Of a stretch of DNA of 54,196 nt, positions 1 through 8,883 are shown one piece after another; position 1 is the first letter of the stretch, and the number at the start of each line of letters is the position of its first letter. The stretch is from Mannheimia haemolytica (GTDB lineage Bacteria; Pseudomonadota; Gammaproteobacteria; Enterobacterales; Pasteurellaceae), in NCBI RefSeq assembly GCF_004342115.1, contig NZ_SMAC01000019.1, forward strand, positions 1 to 54,196. The letters run 5' to 3'. The position numbers and the translations under genes are program-made. The notes under the pieces are model-generated. The model worked only from the letters and a program-made list of their open reading frames with translations. It searched no databases and was not told the origin of the DNA.

Positions 1-119
1 ATAGCTCGAAATATCTGTTTATAAAATAACCTAATTAATAAGGCACTTTGGATTTTAGTTATATCCTGAAAAATCAAATTATAAAGAAACCTTATCTATC
101 AATACTTGAAGCCATTAAG

Positions 120-141
120 TTCAAGTCTCGACCAGGCACCA
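120..141 (+). other. tRNA 3'-end-like fragment, possible attachment site
   Basis: These 22 bases read like a T-loop (TTCAAGT), a T-stem strand, an acceptor strand and a terminal CCA. No tRNA body precedes them: the upstream bases are AT-rich and do not pair with the T-stem strand, and the acceptor strand is one base shorter than canonical. A strong terminator follows at 186-216, as expected after a tRNA gene. Integrases commonly leave such 3' fragments at one end of an element, so the bases left of 120 may be mobile DNA that continues outside the window. Chance resemblance is possible. Confidence 0.4.
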
Positions 142-185
142 TTTGACTAAATTTAGTTCAACAGAGCTAAACGAAAAAACCTTAG

Positions 186-220
186 AAAGCCTGTAAAATC
201 AACGTTTACAGGCTTTTTTG
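186..220 (+). terminator. Rho-independent terminator
   Basis: A perfect 12 bp stem (AAAGCCTGTAAA at 186-197 with its complement at 205-216) closes a 7-base loop, and the stem runs into a T tract. It would end transcription from whatever lies to the left, plausibly the former tRNA transcript. Confidence 0.85.
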
Positions 221-307
221 TTGTTTTAGCTCAATGGCACTAAACATTTCATATCGCAAATTTTAAGTAGCCTAGCAAATTTTCCGCCAAATATGACCGC
301 TTGTAAT

Positions 308-337
308 GCCGTTAGGTTATTGCCTGGCGGCCTTTTT
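308..337 (+). terminator. Terminator-like hairpin
   Basis: A 9 bp stem (GCCGTTAGG at 308-316 with CCTGGCGGC at 323-331, using two G-U pairs) has loop TTATTG and is followed by CTTTTT. No gene is visible between this and the terminator at 186-216. Confidence 0.55.
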
Positions 338-431
338 GTTACAGCTCTTATATTTTTTACACCAAAGTTCAGAAAAAGTCACTTTTATCACTAACATTAA
401 GATGAAACCTTGATACAAAGCTTGGGCTTCG

Positions 432-458
432 GTGATATTTAAAAAATATCACTTTTTT
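432..458. repeat. AT-rich perfect inverted repeat followed by T6
   Basis: GTGATATTT at 432-440 and AAATATCAC at 444-452 form a perfect 9 bp dyad with a 3-base loop, followed by six T. It could be a weak terminator or an operator for the sialidase gene downstream. The sequence does not decide between these. Confidence 0.5.
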
Positions 459-465
459 CAATAAT

Positions 466-481
466 TGTGACAAATCTCTCA
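466..481 (+). promoter_or_regulatory. CRP-like site upstream of sialidase gene
   Basis: TGTGA, six bases, TCTCA matches the CRP consensus TGTGA-N6-TCACA at 9 of 10 positions. It sits about 150 bases before the sialidase start, a plausible place for catabolite control of a host-glycan-degrading enzyme. I could not identify a clear -35/-10 pair downstream. Confidence 0.45.
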
Positions 482-631
482 GATTTTTTTATTTTTTTGT
501 GCTTAAATCTTAATCATAAAATGCCGTTATAATTACTTGCTATCTGGTATTTTATACATAAGATTGAACCATATAATAGCTGTTCAGCTAAAAATTAGTT
601 TTTGCACTTTATCCCCCTAATGGAGAAAATG

Positions 632-3007
632 ATGAGAAAAATCAATCAGTTAATCATATCCCCATACTTTTTCCTAAGTATTTTATCTGCTTCCGCTAAC
701 TCTGATTTTTGGAAAAGCGACCTTAATTTTAATCTCACAAATATTACCAAGCGTGTCGGAGTCGATAACTTTACCACTCCAGTAGCTGGCGAGCCTTGGG
801 CTGGTATTGGTCCAAATGGTGAAGCTGCAGGTACTGCGCCATTATATTATAGCCGTATTCCAGCTATGCAAGTTACCGAAGATAACAAATTAGTTGTTAT
901 GTTTGATTTACGCTGGAATCGTGCGTATGACCAAGATCGTATTGATCCTGGTATTGCGATTTCTTCCGATGGTGGCCATACTTGGACGAAGAAAACCGCT
1001 TGGTCTTTTGATAGAACTAATCACCCAGCACGCCGTTCAATGGATCCAACGCTATTACATAATCCTATTGATAATAGTTTATATGTAATGCACGGAACTT
1101 GGTCTATGTCGGATCAACAATGGTATGGTGGGCGTGTTCCTCACTTTAATAGTGGCAGCTGGGCAGCTACCATTTATAAATCTACTGATGGTGGTTTAAA
1201 TTGGGAGAAAAATACTGAGTTTAGTAAATTCAGCAATTTAGACGTATTTTCTAAAGTCACCAAAAATGGAAAACCTACCTTAGGCTTTTTAGGCGGGGTC
1301 GGATCTGGAATTGTAATGCAAGATGGTACGTTGGTTTTCCCAATTCAAACCGCACATCAAAATGGTATTGCGACCACTATTATGTATTCTAAGGATAATG
1401 GGAAAACTTGGGAAATGCCAGAAATTGACAACCCAGTTGCACCGAACCAAAGTTCTTTAGAAAATATGGTGTTTGAACTCGAACCGGGTAAGCTAGTGAT
1501 GACTGGACGAGGAAACAGTCGCTGGGCATACTCTTCTACTGATATGGGTAAGACCTGGGAATTATTTACTCCAACTAATGGATTATTACCAACTAGCTCA
1601 CAACCAACTCAAGGCTCTTCTATCTATGTAACACTACCAAATGGTCGAAAAGTGCTACTAATCTCTAAACCAGATGGAAAGAATGATGGGTGGAAAAGGG
1701 GTGATATTACACTTTGGATGCTAGATGCAAAAGATCCATCGCACAAACACAAGGTGCATATTATTCGTCCAGGTTCAGGTAATGCCGCTGGTGCTGGTTA
1801 TTCCTCTTTAGCCTATAAAGAAGGGAATTTATTTGTTGCTTTTGAAAACGATGGTGATATTTCAGTAAAAAATTTAACTGAACATATTGCTGAAATGGAA
1901 GCAAAAGCTATCGAATGGGGATTACCAGATGAACTTACTCCTGCTTTGGATAAAATCAATGCACTGCCTTATCTCAATAAAGCTCAAAAAGAGACGCTAG
2001 TCGAAAAAATGCGTCGTGCTAATGATACTGCGATTGCACAATCTTTTGTGATTAACAAAGAAATGTATAATCTGAAAAACAATAGTGATGAGCTGGATAA
2101 ATTGGCAAAAAATATTACTAAAGCACTGCCGTCTCAACAGAATATTTATCAAAGAGCCTTAGCCTATGTGAATAAAGTCACCAATACAGCGGATACCACT
2201 TATTTAAATTATAATGGTATTATGGATACCTATGCTAATTTATATGAAAGCTATTTGGCTTTAAATACTAAATTAGACTTCACTCGCTACATCCAAAAAG
2301 CGAGAAAGTTCAATGAATATAACACTGATATTTTATATCGTAGCTTTGATAATTTCTTTGCCCATTACGACACAGGTGTAAAACACAATAATCTATCCTT
2401 AGGCTTGAATACAAAATTAAGTGAGAATTTACGTGGTGGCTTATTCTTTGAATACAGTAATAAAAATCGTAATAGCGTACAAATTGGTGCAAGAGCTAAA
2501 TATGAAATGGATAATCACCAACTTTCTGGCTTCTTACGCTATCGTGGCGTAAAACATAAAGATATGCTAGCACGTAATAACAGTGTTGATGGCTACCTAA
2601 ATTATGCTTATCGTATTCAATTAGATGATAAATTAAGCATTAGCCCATCAGTTGGTGCTTACGTTTCACGTTCTTCTCGCTCATTAATAGATGAAGATCT
2701 TGCGATTAATAGCCGCACGGTCTATGCAAGTGATGTAGGATTGAATATCCATTATAAGCTAAATGATATTGATGCTTATATTCGTCCAAGTATAGGCTTT
2801 GTCAATGGTGATATAACTTTATCTCAATCTAATGATATGACAAACACATACAAAATAAAGGATAAAAGTAACGTGTATTCTGTCACGACAGGGTTGAAAA
2901 AACGCTTTGCAAATGGTGTGGCATTAGGGGCTGATTTCAAATTACATCGTTATGGTTCTCAAACTACTGAAAGTAATTTCGGTCTAAATGTAAGTTATAA
3001 CTGGTAA
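632..3007 (+). CDS. Sialidase (neuraminidase) autotransporter
   Basis: Secreted exo-alpha-sialidase that would release sialic acid from host glycans, displayed at the surface by its own C-terminal barrel. The ATG at 632 is chosen because GGAG lies six bases before it and it gives a typical signal peptide (MRKINQ, hydrophobic core, ASA). A start at 620 or TTG 602 is possible. The protein is 791 residues. The GH33 signature RIP is at residues 75-77. Four Asp boxes (S-x-D-x-G-x-T/N-W) are at about 111-118, 184-191, 253-260 and 302-309. A helical linker occupies roughly 410-510, and an autotransporter beta-barrel follows to the end, finishing in aromatic Trp (VSYNW). This domain order matches Pasteurellaceae NanB/NanH-type sialidases. 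The gene stands alone, with a CRP-like site upstream and a terminator downstream. Confidence 0.93.
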   Translation: MRKINQLIISPYFFLSILSASANSDFWKSDLNFNLTNITKRVGVDNFTTPVAGEPWAGIGPNGEAAGTAPLYYSRIPAMQVTEDNKLVVMFDLRWNRAYDQDRIDPGIAISSDGGHTWTKKTAWSFDRTNHPARRSMDPTLLHNPIDNSLYVMHGTWSMSDQQWYGGRVPHFNSGSWAATIYKSTDGGLNWEKNTEFSKFSNLDVFSKVTKNGKPTLGFLGGVGSGIVMQDGTLVFPIQTAHQNGIATTIMYSKDNGKTWEMPEIDNPVAPNQSSLENMVFELEPGKLVMTGRGNSRWAYSSTDMGKTWELFTPTNGLLPTSSQPTQGSSIYVTLPNGRKVLLISKPDGKNDGWKRGDITLWMLDAKDPSHKHKVHIIRPGSGNAAGAGYSSLAYKEGNLFVAFENDGDISVKNLTEHIAEMEAKAIEWGLPDELTPALDKINALPYLNKAQKETLVEKMRRANDTAIAQSFVINKEMYNLKNNSDELDKLAKNITKALPSQQNIYQRALAYVNKVTNTADTTYLNYNGIMDTYANLYESYLALNTKLDFTRYIQKARKFNEYNTDILYRSFDNFFAHYDTGVKHNNLSLGLNTKLSENLRGGLFFEYSNKNRNSVQIGARAKYEMDNHQLSGFLRYRGVKHKDMLARNNSVDGYLNYAYRIQLDDKLSISPSVGAYVSRSSRSLIDEDLAINSRTVYASDVGLNIHYKLNDIDAYIRPSIGFVNGDITLSQSNDMTNTYKIKDKSNVYSVTTGLKKRFANGVALGADFKLHRYGSQTTESNFGLNVSYNW

Positions 3008-3046
3008 TACCGTAAACTGATTACGATTTAAAAGTTAGACTAGCCC

Positions 3047-3090
3047 AAGACTGAGTTCTATATTCCATAGAGCTCAGTCTTTTAATTTTT
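3047..3090 (+). terminator. Terminator after sialidase gene
   Basis: AAGACTGAG at 3047-3055 pairs with CTCAGTCTT at 3073-3081, with further pairing in the TTCTA/TAGAG stretch inside, followed by TTAATTTTT. Confidence 0.8.
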
Positions 3091-3154
3091 CTTTCTCGAT
3101 AAGAATATTTTATATTTCAACCTTAATCGAGAATGTAATTAGTCGTGAAAATCT

Positions 3155-3190
3155 AAGTAGTGATTGAGTTTTTTTATTCAATCACTACTT
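3155..3190 (-). terminator. Terminator overlapping the end of hpt
   Basis: A perfect 13 bp dyad (AAGTAGTGATTGA at 3155-3167, complement at 3178-3190) with a 10-base loop covers the hpt stop codon, so the last hpt codons form one arm of the hairpin. A short T-rich run follows in the minus direction. Confidence 0.65.
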
Positions 3191-3710
3191 TAGCAATATA
3201 ATCTAAATGACGATATTTTTGGGCATAATCAATCCCATAACCCACCACAAATTCATCGGGGATCTCAAATCCCACCCATTTTACGGGCACATCAACTTCG
3301 CGGCGGCAAGGTTTATCTAATAAAGTACAAATAGCAAGTGAATTTGGCTCACGTAACTTGAGAATCTCCCCTACCTTGCTTAAGGTGAAGCCAGTATCAA
3401 TAATATCTTCTACAATCAATACATCTTTACCTTGAATTTCGCCATCTAAATCTTTTAGAATTTTGACATCACGGCTGGATTCCGTGCTGCTGCCATAGCT
3501 TGATGCGGTTAGAAAATCCACTTCTACAGGTAACTCTAGCTTTCTTACTAAATCTGCCATAAACATAAACGAGCCTCGCAATAAACCAACCACTACAAGG
3601 TTTTGGCACTGTTTTTGGTGATAGTGTTGATTGATTTCTTTTGCTAATTCATTGATTCGGTTTAATACTTCTTCTTTTGAATGTAGCGTTTCGATATGAT
3701 GTTTTTCCAT
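3174..3710 (-). CDS. hpt: Hypoxanthine phosphoribosyltransferase
   Basis: Salvages hypoxanthine (and guanine) to IMP/GMP using PRPP, in the cytoplasm. The PRPP-binding motif [11 protein letters not shown] is present, preceded by the VVGLLRGSF loop and the [10 protein letters not shown] segment typical of this family. The ATG at 3710 is preferred over the TTG at 3722 because GGAG lies six bases upstream. This gives 178 residues, the usual length. It is followed by its own terminator, and pmbA lies upstream on the same strand. Confidence 0.96.
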   Translation of the reverse strand: MEKHHIETLHSKEEVLNRINELAKEINQHYHQKQCQNLVVVGLLRGSFMFMADLVRKLELPVEVDFLTASSYGSSTESSRDVKILKDLDGEIQGKDVLIVEDIIDTGFTLSKVGEILKLREPNSLAICTLLDKPCRREVDVPVKWVGFEIPDEFVVGYGIDYAQKYRHLDYIAKVVIE

Positions 3711-3748
3711 TGATTTCTCCAAATAAAATTGATTACAAGCGGCCGTTT

Positions 3749-5098
3749 TTACTCGCCTGAAACCATCATTTTTTCTAATAAGATTGAACCTGTTTGGATA
3801 TTTGAGCGGTGTTCAATATCATCGCCTACCGCCACTAAATTTTTATACATATCTTGCAGTTGTCCTGCAATGGTAATTTCTGCAACCGGGTATTGAATTT
3901 CGCCATTTTCAACCCAGAAACCTGCCGCTCCACGAGAATATTCGCCAGTCACGCTATTAATTGTCGAACCTAACATTTCGGTCACTAACAAGCCCGTTCC
4001 CATTTCCTTGAGTAAGCTGTTTAACCCACCGGTGCGGTTTGGCTTTACCAGCCAGTTATGGATACCGCCGGCGTGTCCTGTGCTTTTCAGTCCCATTTTT
4101 CTACCTGAATAGCTGGTCATTAGGTAAGTTTGTAAGATGCCATCGGTAATAATTTCTCGGTCTTGGGTAATTACCCCCTCGCTATCAAAGGCTGATGAAG
4201 CAAGTTGGCGTAATAAATGTGGGCGTTCTGAAATCGCAAACCAGCTTGGCAAAATTTGCTCGCCAAGTTTATCTAACAAAAAGCTGGATTTACGGTATAA
4301 CGCTCCACCACTAATAGCTCCGGCCAAATGCCCCACTAAACCGGTTGCCACATCGTTATAGAAAATCACAGGCATTTCGCCGGTCTTAATTCGTTGCGGA
4401 TTCAATCTATCTACCGCTTTAATTGCAGCTTGCTCCCCTACCCATTTCGGTGCTTGTAATTTATCAAACTCACGGGAAATGGTGTATTCATAATCACGCT
4501 CAAGCTGATCTTCATAAGCTGAAATCACGCTACAAGAGAGTGAATATCGGCTCGACAGGTAACTCTGCAACATTCCGTGCGTATTGCCATAAACACGCAC
4601 GCCACTGTGAGAATTGAAAGTTGCCCCGTCACTATTCACAATTTTTTCGTCTGCATTTAAGGCATAATGCTCCGCTTCAATCGCCAATTCGACTGCTTGA
4701 TCAACTGAAATATCCGCTTGGTGGTACAGTTCCAAATCTTCTGCCTCAAAGGCAAGCAATTCTTTATCAGCAAGCCCGGTACAAGCATCTTCTGAGGTAT
4801 ATTTTGCAATCGCAAGGGCTGCTTCAACCGTTTTTTGAATCGACTCTGGCTGAAGATCGGAGGTGGAAGCATTACCTTTGCGTTTGACTAAATAAACCGA
4901 AATACCGAGAGAACCATCGTTATTGAACTCGATGTTTTCAACTTGCTCTAAACGGCTTGAAACCGAAAGCCCGGCAACTTTAGTCACGCCTACTTCCGCC
5001 TCTGCCCCAGCCTGTTTTGCAAAATTTAAGGCAAATTCGACCGCTTGTCGTAGCTCCTGTTCTTGTTGTAACAAGGTTTGTTTATCTGTAATTGACAT
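3749..5098 (-). CDS. pmbA: Metalloprotease PmbA (TldE) subunit
   Basis: Partner of TldD in the TldD/TldE protease, known in E. coli for processing microcin B17 and degrading the CcdA antitoxin. The 449-residue length and the C-terminal signature ([14 protein letters not shown], then [11 protein letters not shown]) fit the family. As in other PmbA proteins, the HExxxH zinc motif belonging to TldD is absent, so this subunit is expected to work only with a TldD encoded elsewhere. It is divergent from darP, an arrangement shared with E. coli and relatives. Confidence 0.95.
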   Translation of the reverse strand: MSITDKQTLLQQEQELRQAVEFALNFAKQAGAEAEVGVTKVAGLSVSSRLEQVENIEFNNDGSLGISVYLVKRKGNASTSDLQPESIQKTVEAALAIAKYTSEDACTGLADKELLAFEAEDLELYHQADISVDQAVELAIEAEHYALNADEKIVNSDGATFNSHSGVRVYGNTHGMLQSYLSSRYSLSCSVISAYEDQLERDYEYTISREFDKLQAPKWVGEQAAIKAVDRLNPQRIKTGEMPVIFYNDVATGLVGHLAGAISGGALYRKSSFLLDKLGEQILPSWFAISERPHLLRQLASSAFDSEGVITQDREIITDGILQTYLMTSYSGRKMGLKSTGHAGGIHNWLVKPNRTGGLNSLLKEMGTGLLVTEMLGSTINSVTGEYSRGAAGFWVENGEIQYPVAEITIAGQLQDMYKNLVAVGDDIEHRSNIQTGSILLEKMMVSGE

Positions 5099-5196
5099 TT
5101 TGTTCCATTGATTGATTGCATTGATGAATATATTCTAACTCAAATTTCTGTTAGAATACGGCATTTTTTAGAGTTTATGTAATGAAAGGATAAAGA

Positions 5197-5727
5197 ATGG
5201 CTAAAAAACGGAGCAAAAACGAAATTGACTGGACAGATGAGGAAGAAGAAATCATCTGGGTCAGCAAAAATGAGATAAAACGAGATTCTGAACACTTAAA
5301 AAAAATTGGGGCTGAATTGATCGAATTGACCCCACAAAATTTGGAAAAAATTCCACTAGACGATGATTTAAAAGAGGCAATTCGCCAAGCTCAAGGCTTT
5401 AAAATGGAGGCTCGCCGCCGTCAAATTCAATTTATCGGCAAATTATTACGCAACCGTGACCAGGAGCCGATCCAAGAAGCCTTAGATAAAGTGAAAAATC
5501 GCCATAATCAGCAACAAGCCCTATTACATAAATTGGAATTAGTGCGTAATCAACTGATTGCAATGGGCGATGCATCATTAGATAATTTATTGACGGAATA
5601 TCCTCAATTAGACCGCCAACATTTGCGTAATTTAATTCGTGGGGCAATTAAAGAGCGTGAAGCCAATAAACCGGCAAAAAATTACCGTGAAATTTATCAA
5701 TATTTAAAAACTGAAATCGTGGAGTGA
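5197..5727 (+). CDS. darP: Ribosome biogenesis factor DarP (YjgA, DUF615)
   Basis: Small basic protein that associates with late 50S precursors and promotes peptidyl-transferase centre maturation in E. coli. The 176-residue sequence has the acidic [14 protein letters not shown] start, the [15 protein letters not shown] segment and the [13 protein letters not shown] helix of DUF615. The start ATG is preceded by AAAGGA. It is divergent from pmbA. The next gene starts at its very end, so the two are probably co-transcribed. Confidence 0.93.
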   Translation: MAKKRSKNEIDWTDEEEEIIWVSKNEIKRDSEHLKKIGAELIELTPQNLEKIPLDDDLKEAIRQAQGFKMEARRRQIQFIGKLLRNRDQEPIQEALDKVKNRHNQQQALLHKLELVRNQLIAMGDASLDNLLTEYPQLDRQHLRNLIRGAIKEREANKPAKNYREIYQYLKTEIVE

Positions 5728-5732
5728 TTATT

Positions 5733-6104
5733 ATGGAGTACCTATCAACCATTCTTAAAGCTCATATCGGCTTAGCTTATATTAGTTTAATTTTATTATT
5801 AACCCGTGGATTTTTATCGTCAAAGATGGTGGATTGGCGACAATATAAAATTTTGCGCATTGCCCCACACGCAGTTGATACCTTCTTACTTATCACCGGT
5901 ATTGCTGCTGTCGCTATTTTCTTAGCTTATGATTTTTTCACCTTAGCACAATTCAGTTGGTTGCTACCAAAGTTACTCTTCTTAGTACTTTATATTGTAT
6001 TTGCGACAAAAGCGTTCAAAAAAGGACAACCGTTTTCGCTCAAATTTTATCTGTTAGCCGTAGTCTCATTCTTATTAATGATGCTAACTGCCACTTTTCA
6101 CTAA
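5733..6104 (+). CDS. SirB2-family membrane protein
   Basis: A 123-residue integral membrane protein with four predicted hydrophobic helices (about 5-25, 40-62, 70-88, 103-121) and the RIAPHAVDTFLLITG segment characteristic of SirB2/YchQ-like proteins. The ATG at 5733 is preferred over GTG 5724 because GGAG at 5721-5724 is correctly spaced, lying within the darP stop region. The function of the family is not established. It lies in a compact run with darP and the DUF554 gene. Confidence 0.85.
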   Translation: MEYLSTILKAHIGLAYISLILLLTRGFLSSKMVDWRQYKILRIAPHAVDTFLLITGIAAVAIFLAYDFFTLAQFSWLLPKLLFLVLYIVFATKAFKKGQPFSLKFYLLAVVSFLLMMLTATFH

Positions 6105-6116
6105 ATAAGGGAAACT

Positions 6117-6830
6117 ATGATCGGGCCTTTTGTGAATGCCGGTGCAATTATTTTAGGGGGCGTGCTGGGTGCTTGTTTAGGGAGTCACCTGCCTGAACGT
6201 ATTCGCACTACGTTGTCGCTGGTATTCGGCTTATGCTGTTTCTGCTTAGGTATGATGCTGACTGCCTCAGTAAAATATATGTCTGCGGTTGCCTTAGCAT
6301 TGATTTTAGGCACGATCATCGGTGAACTGATTTATTTAGAAAACAGAATCGGTAAAGTTGCCGATTTAGCTCGTGGCTTAATTGACCGCCTATTCCCACC
6401 GGTGCATAGTCTTTCCCAAGAAGAGTTTTTAGAGAAATTTATTGCTCTGCTTGTGCTGTTTTGTGTGAGCGGTACCGGCATTTTTGGTGCAATAAAAGAG
6501 GGAATGACGGGTGATCCGAGCATTCTTTACATTAAATCGATTTTAGACTTCTTCACTGCAATGATTTTCGCCGCTTCATTAGGTTATGCCATTGCAGCGA
6601 TCGCAGTGCCGTTAATTCTTGTGCAAGGTATCTTAATTCTACTAGCAACGGAAATAATGCCTTTAACCACTGCCAATATGATGGCAGATTTCTCTGCAAC
6701 GGGCGGCTTATTGTTATTTGCAACCGGTTTTCGCATTTGTGGGATTAAAAACTTCCCAGTGGCGAATATGCTACCGGCACTGCTCCTTGCGATGCCAATG
6801 TCTTATTTCTGGGAATGGTTGGTACATTAA
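6117..6830 (+). CDS. DUF554 membrane protein (YdfK/YqgA-like)
   Basis: A 237-residue polytopic protein of inner-membrane type with about six hydrophobic helices. The opening [15 protein letters not shown] and the internal [20 protein letters not shown] segment are typical of DUF554. The family has no firmly known function, and a transporter role is only guessed. The stop codon TAA overlaps the ATG of ubiX, which suggests translational coupling. Confidence 0.9.
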   Translation: MIGPFVNAGAIILGGVLGACLGSHLPERIRTTLSLVFGLCCFCLGMMLTASVKYMSAVALALILGTIIGELIYLENRIGKVADLARGLIDRLFPPVHSLSQEEFLEKFIALLVLFCVSGTGIFGAIKEGMTGDPSILYIKSILDFFTAMIFAASLGYAIAAIAVPLILVQGILILLATEIMPLTTANMMADFSATGGLLLFATGFRICGIKNFPVANMLPALLLAMPMSYFWEWLVH

Positions 6831-7396
6831 TGATGAAAAAACGGATTATTGTCGGCATTAGTGGGGCAAGCGGTTTTCAATATGGCTATAAAGTGTTGGA
6901 ACTGCTGAAACCGTTTTCAGAAATTGAAACCCACCTTGTAATGACCAAAGGGGCGGAACTGACTCGCACGCTTGAAACAGATTATACCCGAGAAGCTCTA
7001 CACGAGTTAGCTGATGAAATACATTCGCTGAACAATGTTGGTGCAAGCATTGCCAGCGGTTCATTTAAAACCGCAGGAATGATTGTTGCCCCTTGCTCTA
7101 TGCGAACGCTTGCCGCTATTGCTAATGGATTTAGCGACAATTTACTAACCCGTGCGGCAGACGTGGTGTTGAAAGAACGGCGTAAACTGGTATTAATGGT
7201 GAGAGAAGCTCCGCTCAACCTTGCTCACATTGACAATATGCGAAAAGTGACCGAAATGGGCGGAATTATTTTTCCACCGATTCCGGCATTTTATCAACAA
7301 CCTAAGAACCTTGATGAAATGGTCACCCACAGCGTGAGCCACGCCCTTTCCCTGTTGGATATTGACATTCCAAATACCCCACATTGGGGAGAATAA
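6830..7396 (+). CDS. ubiX: Flavin prenyltransferase UbiX
   Basis: Makes the prenylated FMN cofactor used by UbiD decarboxylases in ubiquinone synthesis, from FMN and dimethylallyl phosphate. The N-terminal flavin-binding loop GISGASG is intact, as are the [13 protein letters not shown] and [12 protein letters not shown] segments of the active site. The start is taken at ATG 6830, which overlaps the preceding stop codon. ATG 6833 directly after it is equally likely and would give the usual MKKRI start. Length is about 188 residues. Confidence 0.92.
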   Translation: MMKKRIIVGISGASGFQYGYKVLELLKPFSEIETHLVMTKGAELTRTLETDYTREALHELADEIHSLNNVGASIASGSFKTAGMIVAPCSMRTLAAIANGFSDNLLTRAADVVLKERRKLVLMVREAPLNLAHIDNMRKVTEMGGIIFPPIPAFYQQPKNLDEMVTHSVSHALSLLDIDIPNTPHWGE

Positions 7397-7428
7397 TTCG
7401 GCTTATCTTTTGCTTTTTGAAATGCTAG

Positions 7429-7458
7429 AATACCTGATAAAAACTATCAGGTATTTTT
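7429..7458 (+). terminator. Terminator between ubiX and yhbP, touching the yhbP start
   Basis: AATACCTGATA at 7429-7439 and TATCAGGTATT at 7445-7455 form an 11 bp stem with a 5-base loop. The T tract ends directly at the ATG of the next gene (7459). The only possible Shine-Dalgarno bases (AGG at 7449-7451) lie inside the stem. Confidence 0.75.
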
Positions 7459-7899
7459 ATGCACAATCCAATCCCGACCCATATTTTAGATTTCATTCAA
7501 ACTAACCACGTTGTCAATATTGCAGCTCATACCGAACAGGATTTTTGGGCAGCAAATTGCTTTTATGCCTTTGACCAAGAAAATGCTCGCTTGATTATCT
7601 TAACCGCCAAGAAAACCAGACACGCTGGCTTGATGCTTGAAAACCCACATATTGTCGGCACAATTTGTGGGCAAATTGAGAAGATCAACGAAATTGAAGG
7701 TGTCCAATTCTCCGCTACCGCCGAATGTTTAGAAGATAAACAAGCCGAAAAAGCCGCTTTGCAAATTTATTACCAAAAACACCCGCTTGCACGGCTTAAG
7801 CCTAGCGATGTTTGGGTATTATCATTCAATACCATCAAGCACACCGGTAATAAACTTATGTTTGCGAAAAAGACGATTTGGGAGAGAAATATAATTTGA
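7459..7899 (+). CDS. YhbP-family (UPF0306) flavin-reductase-like protein
   Basis: A 146-residue cytoplasmic protein of the split beta-barrel PNPOx-like fold, matching the UPF0306/YhbP family: FIQTNHVVNIAA start, ANCFYAFD, LILTAKKTRHA, GTICGQIEKI. YhbP proteins are assumed to bind a flavin, but the reaction is unknown. The ATG follows immediately after a hairpin with a T tract, without an exposed ribosome binding site. The gene is convergent with the AraC regulator gene, with only 3 bases between their stop codons. Confidence 0.85.
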   Translation: MHNPIPTHILDFIQTNHVVNIAAHTEQDFWAANCFYAFDQENARLIILTAKKTRHAGLMLENPHIVGTICGQIEKINEIEGVQFSATAECLEDKQAEKAALQIYYQKHPLARLKPSDVWVLSFNTIKHTGNKLMFAKKTIWERNII

Positions 7900-7902
7900 A
7901 GC

Positions 7903-8775
7903 TCAAATAATGCCTTTAGCCTTATCCCGTTTGATTTGGCTTGGTGTTATCCCAAAAGTTCGCTTAAATGCCGTTGAAAAATTCTCCGAATTGGCATATC
8001 CGGCAAATTCAGCTGCTTGTGTAATACTCTGCCCTTGTAATAGTAATTTATAGGCTTGTTCTAATTTAGAACGCCTTAAATACGCAAAAATAGAGGTTTT
8101 GTGGTAATGCTGAAATTCATTTTGTAATGTGGTCACATTGGTATGGAAATATATTGCAATCTGCTTCAAACTCCAGCCGTCAAATTTACCGCTCTCAAGC
8201 AATTCTGTTAACTGTTGCACCCGATCTTTTTTTAACCGGGGAGCCTGTGTCAGCTGAGAAAAAGCACTTGCTAATAAAGCTAATAGATTACCTTCTTTCT
8301 CAAGTAACCCAAATGGTTGCATTTCCTGCTCTGACACAATATCGTGAATAAGTTTTAACATACTCTGAGTCAAAATAATTTGGTGGGCTTTTAAATGCTG
8401 TTTAAAGTGATGATAGCTTGCCAAATTCAACTGGCTTTCTATTAGCCATTTAGGGTAGAGAAAGATAACAAGCTCTTTTTGAAGTTGCCCTTTCCTAAAA
8501 ATTTTACGCCCCATTTCAGCTCTATTTAGCGGTAAAAATGCGGCTTGAGGTTTTAAACTTGCATCTAATTCAAATACTTCCGAATTAAAATCAATTTCCG
8601 ATCGACCACTCAACAATATAACCAATCTTAGTCCGGCTTCAAATTCCGCAGGTTCTTGCTCTACGGTTTCAGTAACTGAAATCTCTGTATATTTCAGCAT
8701 AAGATCTGAACGTAGTCGGTATAAATGTGAAAAACCTTTCATTTGGTTAGCTTCATCAATCAAGATTGTTTTCAT
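7903..8775 (-). CDS. AraC-family regulator of the adjacent siderophore receptor
   Basis: A transcription factor of about 290 residues with a C-terminal double helix-turn-helix of AraC type (WSLKQIAIYFHTNVTTLQ, then ITQAAEFAGYANSENFS). The domain has the LRRSKLEQAYKLL linker and ends TPSQIKRDKA. The N-terminal part lacks an obvious cupin signature and resembles PchR/YbtA-type siderophore-sensing regulators. The open frame reaches 8856, but no good ribosome binding site exists there. The start at 8775 (or 8778) is a guess from normal family length. It is divergent from the TonB-dependent receptor gene and shares a Fur-like box with it. The inferred role is ferric-siderophore-dependent activation of that receptor. 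Confidence 0.85.
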   Translation of the reverse strand: MKTILIDEANQMKGFSHLYRLRSDLMLKYTEISVTETVEQEPAEFEAGLRLVILLSGRSEIDFNSEVFELDASLKPQAAFLPLNRAEMGRKIFRKGQLQKELVIFLYPKWLIESQLNLASYHHFKQHLKAHQIILTQSMLKLIHDIVSEQEMQPFGLLEKEGNLLALLASAFSQLTQAPRLKKDRVQQLTELLESGKFDGWSLKQIAIYFHTNVTTLQNEFQHYHKTSIFAYLRRSKLEQAYKLLLQGQSITQAAEFAGYANSENFSTAFKRTFGITPSQIKRDKAKGII

Positions 8776-8853
8776 CATTAAAAACTTTTTTTCGCATAGT
8801 AAAAATTTTATTTTACAAAGGTTTTTTGCATAAAAACAAGATATTATTATATT

Positions 8854-8868
8854 CAATAATCATTCTTA
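8854..8868. promoter_or_regulatory. Fur-like box between AraC gene and TonB receptor
   Basis: CAATAATCATTCTTA matches the 7-1-7 Fur consensus TGATAATNATTATCA at 10 of 14 informative positions. It lies 15-30 bases before the receptor start, where Fur would block transcription under iron-replete conditions. Confidence 0.5.
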
Positions 8869-8883
8869 TTTAAGGATAAACTA

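Noticed and set aside
1-119. Complete tRNA gene at the left edge
   Set aside because: No D-arm, anticodon arm or matching acceptor strand precedes the 3' fragment at 120-141.
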